A DNA stretch of 60,869 nucleotides from Candidatus Minthosoma equi (lineage in GTDB: Bacteria; Bacteroidota; Bacteroidia; Bacteroidales; Bacteroidaceae), in NCBI GenBank assembly GCA_018064885.1, contig JAGHUI010000005.1:1-60869 (forward strand), read 5' to 3'. The position numbers and the translations under genes are program-made. Numbering within the stretch: position 1 is the first letter of the stretch; the number at the start of each line of letters is the position of its first letter. Positions 56,747-60,869 of this stretch are shown here, piece after piece. The notes under the pieces were generated by a model that saw only the letters and a program-made list of their open reading frames with translations, was not told where the DNA came from and ran no database searches.

Positions 56747-58690
56747 ATGAATGATTTCGCTTCAAGAATCGCAGAATCTGGTTTCCAGACCGTCGATTTC
56801 GTGATTTTGGTAGTTTACATCATCCTTCTTGTTGGCCTCGGAATGTTCCTCAGCCGCAGCAAGGATGGTAAGGAGAAGAGCGCAAGCGACTACTTCCTCG
56901 CTGGTAACACACTTACTTGGTGGGCTGTAGGTGCATCTCTTATCGCTGCCAACATCAGTGCTGAGCAGTTCATCGGTATGTCTGGTACTGGCTATGCTGA
57001 TGGTATTGCAATTGCTGCTTACGAGGTAATGGCAGCTGTTACACTTATCGTAATTGGTAAGTTCCTTCTTCCAGTCATGATTGAACGTAAGATTTTCACT
57101 ATTCCACAGTTCCTTCGCGAGCGTTACAATGATGGTGTAGGTCTTGCATTCTCAATCCTTTGGCTTTTCCTTTATGTTTTCGTTAACCTTACTTCTGTAG
57201 CATGGCTCGGTGCTCTTGCTGTTGAGCAGATTCTTAACCTTCAGGGTGCAATGCTCGATCTCGGCTTCGCTGTAGTCAGCATGCGTATGGTTATCGTATT
57301 CAGCTTGTTCATCATTGCAGGTATTTATTCTATCTATGGTGGTCTTGCATCTGTTGCATGGACAGACGTTATGCAGGTAACATTCCTCGTTGGTGGTGGT
57401 CTTATCACAGCATACGTTGCCCTCGTTACAATTGGTGATCAGATGGGCACTTCTGCATTTGGCGCTCTTGGTCAAATCTACAGTGAGCTTACTACAGGTG
57501 CTAATGCTACCGACCCACATTTCCATCTCATTATCCAGCAATCAAGTGATGCTGATGCATTCAATAACGTACCTGGTATTGCTGCAGTAGTTGGTGGTGT
57601 TTGGCTTACAAACCTTGGTTATTGGGGCTTCAACCAGTACATTATCCAGAAGGGTCTTGCAGCAAAGAGCATCGACGAGGCAAAGAAGGGTCTTGTATTC
57701 GCAGGTTTCCTCAAGATTGTTATCCCATTCATCGTAGTACTTCCAGGTATCTGTGCTTACTACATCTTCCAGCATCATCCAGAGTACATTGAGCAGATGA
57801 AGCTTCAGGGTACAATCAACGTTTCTGACGATGCTTACCCATGGCTCATCCGTAACTTCACTCCAACAGGTATCAAAGGCCTTTCATTTGCAGCTCTCGC
57901 AGCAGCAATCATCTCATCTCTTGCTTCTATGTTCAACAGTACTTCTACCCTCTTCACAATGGATATTTATAAGAAGTACATTAACAAGACAGCATCAGAC
58001 AAGAAGCTTGTAAATGTAGGTCGTCTTACTTCTATCTGTGCTCTCCTTATTGCTCTCGTTGCTACTCAGCCACTTCTCGGCAGCCTCGACCAGGCATTCC
58101 AGTACATTCAGGAGTACTCAGGTTTCATTTACCCAGGTATCATCACAGTATTCGGTCTTGGTCTTCTTTGGAAGCGTGCTTCTTCAAACGCAGCAGTTTG
58201 GACAGCAATTATCACTATCCCACTCGGCGTTATCTTCAAGATGTTCCTTGGCGATGTTCCATTCCAGTTCCGTGCAGGTTACATCTTCATCATCGTATTC
58301 TGCTTCTTCGTTACTCTTTCTCTTATAGACAAGAAGTACATCAAGTGCGAGCAGCCTTCTGTTGCAGATCAGAACGCAATGATGAAATGGGGTAAGATTC
58401 TTGGTTTCACAGGTATCATATTCATTGTAGCTGCTATTGCAGTTCTTGTTATGGGTGATAGTACAGAAATTACAGCTTATCTCAATGACATAGGCTTCCA
58501 GGCATTCATCTTCTTTGGCGTTCTCGTTGGTGGAAATGGTGTATGGCTCTATTCTGACTCTAAGGACACTAAGCAGGATCCAAAGGCTCTCCCAATCGAC
58601 CTCAGTTTGTTCAATACAACTAAGGGTTATGCAATGGGTGCTATCGGCATCTGCGTCATCACAATGATCCTTTATATTCTTCTCTGGTAA
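56747..58690 (+). CDS. Sodium/sugar symporter (SSS/SGLT family)
   Basis: 647 residues, about 14 membrane segments. LGMFLSRSKDGKEKSASDYFLAGNTLTWWAVGASLIAANISAEQFIGMSGTGY is the SGLT opening; AALAAAIISSLASMFNSTSTLFTMDIYKKY carries the Na+-site region. Na+-driven uptake of a monosaccharide. In the same locus as AraD/AraA the likely substrate is L-arabinose, by inference. A strong terminator (58705-58742) follows. Confidence 0.93.
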   Translation: MNDFASRIAESGFQTVDFVILVVYIILLVGLGMFLSRSKDGKEKSASDYFLAGNTLTWWAVGASLIAANISAEQFIGMSGTGYADGIAIAAYEVMAAVTLIVIGKFLLPVMIERKIFTIPQFLRERYNDGVGLAFSILWLFLYVFVNLTSVAWLGALAVEQILNLQGAMLDLGFAVVSMRMVIVFSLFIIAGIYSIYGGLASVAWTDVMQVTFLVGGGLITAYVALVTIGDQMGTSAFGALGQIYSELTTGANATDPHFHLIIQQSSDADAFNNVPGIAAVVGGVWLTNLGYWGFNQYIIQKGLAAKSIDEAKKGLVFAGFLKIVIPFIVVLPGICAYYIFQHHPEYIEQMKLQGTINVSDDAYPWLIRNFTPTGIKGLSFAALAAAIISSLASMFNSTSTLFTMDIYKKYINKTASDKKLVNVGRLTSICALLIALVATQPLLGSLDQAFQYIQEYSGFIYPGIITVFGLGLLWKRASSNAAVWTAIITIPLGVIFKMFLGDVPFQFRAGYIFIIVFCFFVTLSLIDKKYIKCEQPSVADQNAMMKWGKILGFTGIIFIVAAIAVLVMGDSTEITAYLNDIGFQAFIFFGVLVGGNGVWLYSDSKDTKQDPKALPIDLSLFNTTKGYAMGAIGICVITMILYILLW

Positions 58691-58704
58691 TACAGATACA
58701 ATCA

Positions 58705-58742
58705 AGCTACCCGACTTCAATGTCGTTGTCGGGTAGCTTTTA
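58705..58742 (+). terminator. Intrinsic terminator after the symporter
   Basis: AGCTACCCGAC (58705-58715) pairs exactly with GTCGGGTAGCT (58728-58738), then TTTT. It splits the arabinose locus: galM-symporter before, DUF2007-araD-araA after. Confidence 0.85.
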
Positions 58743-58762
58743 CACATTATATATAATATAGG

Positions 58763-59011
58763 ATGGATAAGACAGTAAAACTCATATCATGCGAAAACAG
58801 TTTCAAAGCCAACGTCATCAAAGGAAGGCTTGAATCTGAAGGTGTTTCTTGCATGCTTAAGAATGAGAATTTCAATTTTCTTTATGGAGGTTTGCTTAAT
58901 AGCAGTTCCTCTGGGGTTGATGTTGTGGTGCTTGAAGAGGATTTTGAACGTGCTGTGTCTATTCTAAACGAACCTGAAGAGGATTTAGATGTTGATGAAG
59001 AAAAATCTTAA
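58763..59011 (+). CDS. DUF2007 small protein
   Basis: 82 residues. KLISCENSFKANVIKGRLESEGVSCMLKNENFNFLYGG and VDVVVLEEDFERAVSILNE match the DUF2007 (putative signal-transducing) fold, a small ferredoxin-like unit that in longer proteins sits beside membrane or zinc domains. Function unknown. The acidic C-terminal tail is EEDLDVDEEKS. It lies between the symporter terminator and araD, with no obvious link to arabinose. Confidence 0.75.
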   Translation: MDKTVKLISCENSFKANVIKGRLESEGVSCMLKNENFNFLYGGLLNSSSSGVDVVVLEEDFERAVSILNEPEEDLDVDEEKS

Positions 59012-59198
59012 ATAAAAGAACTACACATTCAAACATTCAATTATTCCGTAAGTAAAAAAATAAAGACAGAGTAATTAGATGCAGAATTACTGTACAATGC
59101 GTTTGTGCAGAATTAAAGAAGAAAATAACTATCACCTCTATATTTATAAGGCGAAACGATATAAACAAAATAAATCTCACTATAAAAAAAGAAAATCT

Positions 59199-59909
59199 AT
59201 GTTAGAAGAACTTAAAGAAAAAGTATTCAAGGCTAACCTTGATTTGGTTAAGCAAGGACTCGTTATTTTCACTTGGGGTAACGTGTCTGGTATCGACCGT
59301 GAAAAAGGTCTTGTTGTTATCAAGCCATCTGGTGTAAGCTACGATGACATGAAAGCATCAGATATGGTTGTTGTTGATCTCAACACCGGCAAGGTTGTTG
59401 AAGGTGATCTCAATCCATCATCAGACACACCAACACACCTCGTGCTCTATCGTGCATTCCCTAACATTCAGGGTGTTGTTCACACTCACTCTACATACGC
59501 TACTGCATTTGCACAGGCAGGTCAGGACATTCCAAACATTGGAACAACTCATGCTGACTACTTCTACAAGGCAATCCCTTGCACACGCGATATGACAAAG
59601 GAAGAAGTTGAGGGCGAATACGAACTCGAAACTGGTAATGTAATCGTTGACGAGATTCTCAACATCCGCAAGATCAACCCAGATCACACTCCTGCAGTTC
59701 TCGTAAAGAACCACGGACCATTCTCTTGGGGCACATCTCCAGACAATGCGGTTTACAACGCAAAGGTTATGGAACAGGTTGCAAAGATGGCATTCATCTC
59801 ATTCTCTGTCAACCCACTCACTACAATGAATCCACTCCTCGTAGAGAAGCACTACAACCGCAAGCACGGTCCTAATGCTTATTACGGACAAAAGGGACAG
59901 AAGCACTAA
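59199..59909 (+). CDS. araD: L-ribulose-5-phosphate 4-epimerase
   Basis: 236 residues (E. coli 231). I chose the ATG at 59199 because [22 protein letters not shown] aligns with family starts; an in-frame ATG at 59079 would add 40 unrelated, Lys/Tyr-rich residues. Zinc-site histidines are in [11 protein letters not shown] and the later [10 protein letters not shown]; also [10 protein letters not shown] and [10 protein letters not shown]. It converts L-ribulose-5-P to D-xylulose-5-P. About 58 nt before araA. Confidence 0.95.
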   Translation: MLEELKEKVFKANLDLVKQGLVIFTWGNVSGIDREKGLVVIKPSGVSYDDMKASDMVVVDLNTGKVVEGDLNPSSDTPTHLVLYRAFPNIQGVVHTHSTYATAFAQAGQDIPNIGTTHADYFYKAIPCTRDMTKEEVEGEYELETGNVIVDEILNIRKINPDHTPAVLVKNHGPFSWGTSPDNAVYNAKVMEQVAKMAFISFSVNPLTTMNPLLVEKHYNRKHGPNAYYGQKGQKH

Positions 59910-59967
59910 TGCTTAACTGACTAAAACTGATAATAAACAAAATACTAACAAATAACTAATCAAAAGT

Positions 59968-60869
59968 ATGAAAGCATTTGAAAACATTGAACTTTGGTGG
60001 GTTACTGGTGCTCAGTTGCTCTACGGAGGCGAAACAGTAAAAATCGTTGATGGACACTCTCAGGAGATGGTTGAAGGTCTCAACAACTCTGGCATCATCC
60101 CAATCAAGGTAGTATATAAGGGTACAGCAAACTCTTCTAATGAAGTTGAAGCTGTAATGAAGGCAGCAAACAATGACGAGAAGTGCGTTGGTGTTATCAC
60201 TTGGATGCACACATTCTCTCCTGCTAAGATGTGGATCAAGGGTCTTCAGGCTCTCCAGAAGCCACTCCTCCATTTCCACACTCAGTACAACGCTGAGATT
60301 CCTTGGGACACAATGGACATGGACTTCATGAACCTCAACCAGTCTGCTCACGGTGACATTGAGTTCGGTCACATCTGCACTCGCATGCGTGTTCCTCGCA
60401 AGGTTGTAGTAGGTTACTGGAAGAGCGAAGAGGCTCAGAAGCAGATTGCTATATGGGCTCGCGTTGCTGCTGGTGTTGCTGATGCTCACAATGTACGCTG
60501 CTTGATGTTCGGTATGAACATGAACAATGTTGCCGTAACAGACGGTGACCGCGTTGAGTTCGAACAGCGCTTCGGCTATCACGTTGACTACTACCCTGTT
60601 TCTTCACTCATGGACTACTTCAAGAAGGTTACAGACGCTGAGGTTGACGCTCTCGTTGAGACTTACAAGAAGGAATACACTATCAAGATTGACGAGTCAG
60701 GCGAAGAGGTTTACTGGGAGAAGGTTCGCAACGCTGCTAAGGCAGAGCTTGCTATCCGTGCCGTATTGAAGGACGAGGGTGCAACTGCATTCACTACTAA
60801 CTTCGACGACCTTGGCGATGCTGACATCGACGATCCAAACTTCTGTGGCTTCGACCAGATTCCAGGTCT
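59968..60869 (+). CDS. araA: L-arabinose isomerase (3' end outside window)
   Basis: The frame is open to the window end: about 300 of ~500 residues. MKAFENIELWWVTGAQLLYGGETV and KCVGVITWMHTFSPAKMWIKGLQ, LLHFHTQYNAEIPWDTMDMDFMNLNQSAHGD are AraA signatures. It isomerises L-arabinose to L-ribulose with Mn2+. A ribulokinase gene presumably lies beyond the window. Confidence 0.97.
   Translation, partial: MKAFENIELWWVTGAQLLYGGETVKIVDGHSQEMVEGLNNSGIIPIKVVYKGTANSSNEVEAVMKAANNDEKCVGVITWMHTFSPAKMWIKGLQALQKPLLHFHTQYNAEIPWDTMDMDFMNLNQSAHGDIEFGHICTRMRVPRKVVVGYWKSEEAQKQIAIWARVAAGVADAHNVRCLMFGMNMNNVAVTDGDRVEFEQRFGYHVDYYPVSSLMDYFKKVTDAEVDALVETYKKEYTIKIDESGEEVYWEKVRNAAKAELAIRAVLKDEGATAFTTNFDDLGDADIDDPNFCGFDQIPG

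Noticed and set aside
59079-59198. Longer araD start at 59079
   Set aside because: The extra 40 residues are Lys/Tyr-rich and unlike AraD; the family N-terminus begins at the ATG at 59199.
1-60869. tRNA or rRNA genes
   Set aside because: I found no segment with a recognisable T-loop/anticodon arrangement or rRNA core sequence.

Overview
The window reads as a chromosomal segment of a gut or oral Bacteroidetes, most likely Prevotellaceae/Bacteroidales. Four things point there. Promoters carry the Bacteroidetes signature TTTG-N19/20-TAnnTTTG. Most genes lack a Shine-Dalgarno. LpxC and FabZ are fused. The families present (DUF5686, DUF6057, DUF4922, SSS/AraDA sugar loci) are typical of the group. 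The genus call is inference. I see no rRNA, tRNA, CRISPR array, prophage or insertion sequence.

Layout. 1-276: end of an HU-type DNA-binding protein. 559-5383 (minus): glycogen/alpha-glucan operon (debranching enzyme, GT4 synthase, GH57), divergent from a Crp/Fnr regulator. 6347-9876 (minus): a ClpB lacking its N-domain and an S41 lipoprotein whose catalytic residues look lost. 9951-16246 (minus): four overlapping genes, namely a glycosyltransferase fused to a HIT-like domain, a SpoIID-like protein without signal peptide, and two AmpG-like permeases. 16461-17831: queuosine-precursor transporter and QueF without QueC, set among unusual intergenic repeats. 17967-24271: a DUF5686 outer-membrane protein, PhoH, PurC, UbiE/MenG and AroE. 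24268-33465 (minus): envelope operon lpxD-lpxC/fabZ-lpxA-hypothetical-miaA-PBP1A-PIF1/TPR helicase. 33595-36759: purM-prfA-pyrF. 36777-37077: an approximately 300-bp nest of inverted repeats. 37202-40396 (minus): secreted GH2 beta-galactosidase. 40694-44715: methylmalonyl-CoA mutase subunits. 44892-52145: a poorly characterised operon with two DUF6057 membrane paralogues around a beta-propeller lipoprotein that has a haem-c type CxxCH motif, followed by a secreted S9 peptidase. 52199-55322: MATE pump, TruA and a DMT transporter. 55498-60869: L-arabinose locus (mutarotase, Na+/sugar symporter, DUF2007, AraD, AraA cut by the window end).

Working together. The glycogen genes store and remobilise glucan. 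Beta-galactosidase, mutarotase, the symporter and AraDA take up and channel plant sugars. The mutase pair belongs to the succinate/propionate route. The lpx-miaA-PBP1A operon builds lipid A and peptidoglycan.

The best candidates for undescribed biology are the DUF6057/CxxCH/S9 operon (44892-52145) and the GT2-HIT/SpoIID/AmpG operon (9951-16246), which I read as a possible intracellular muropeptide-processing system. Next come the intergenic repeat family shared by 17202-17348 and 36777-37077, and the trimmed ClpB.
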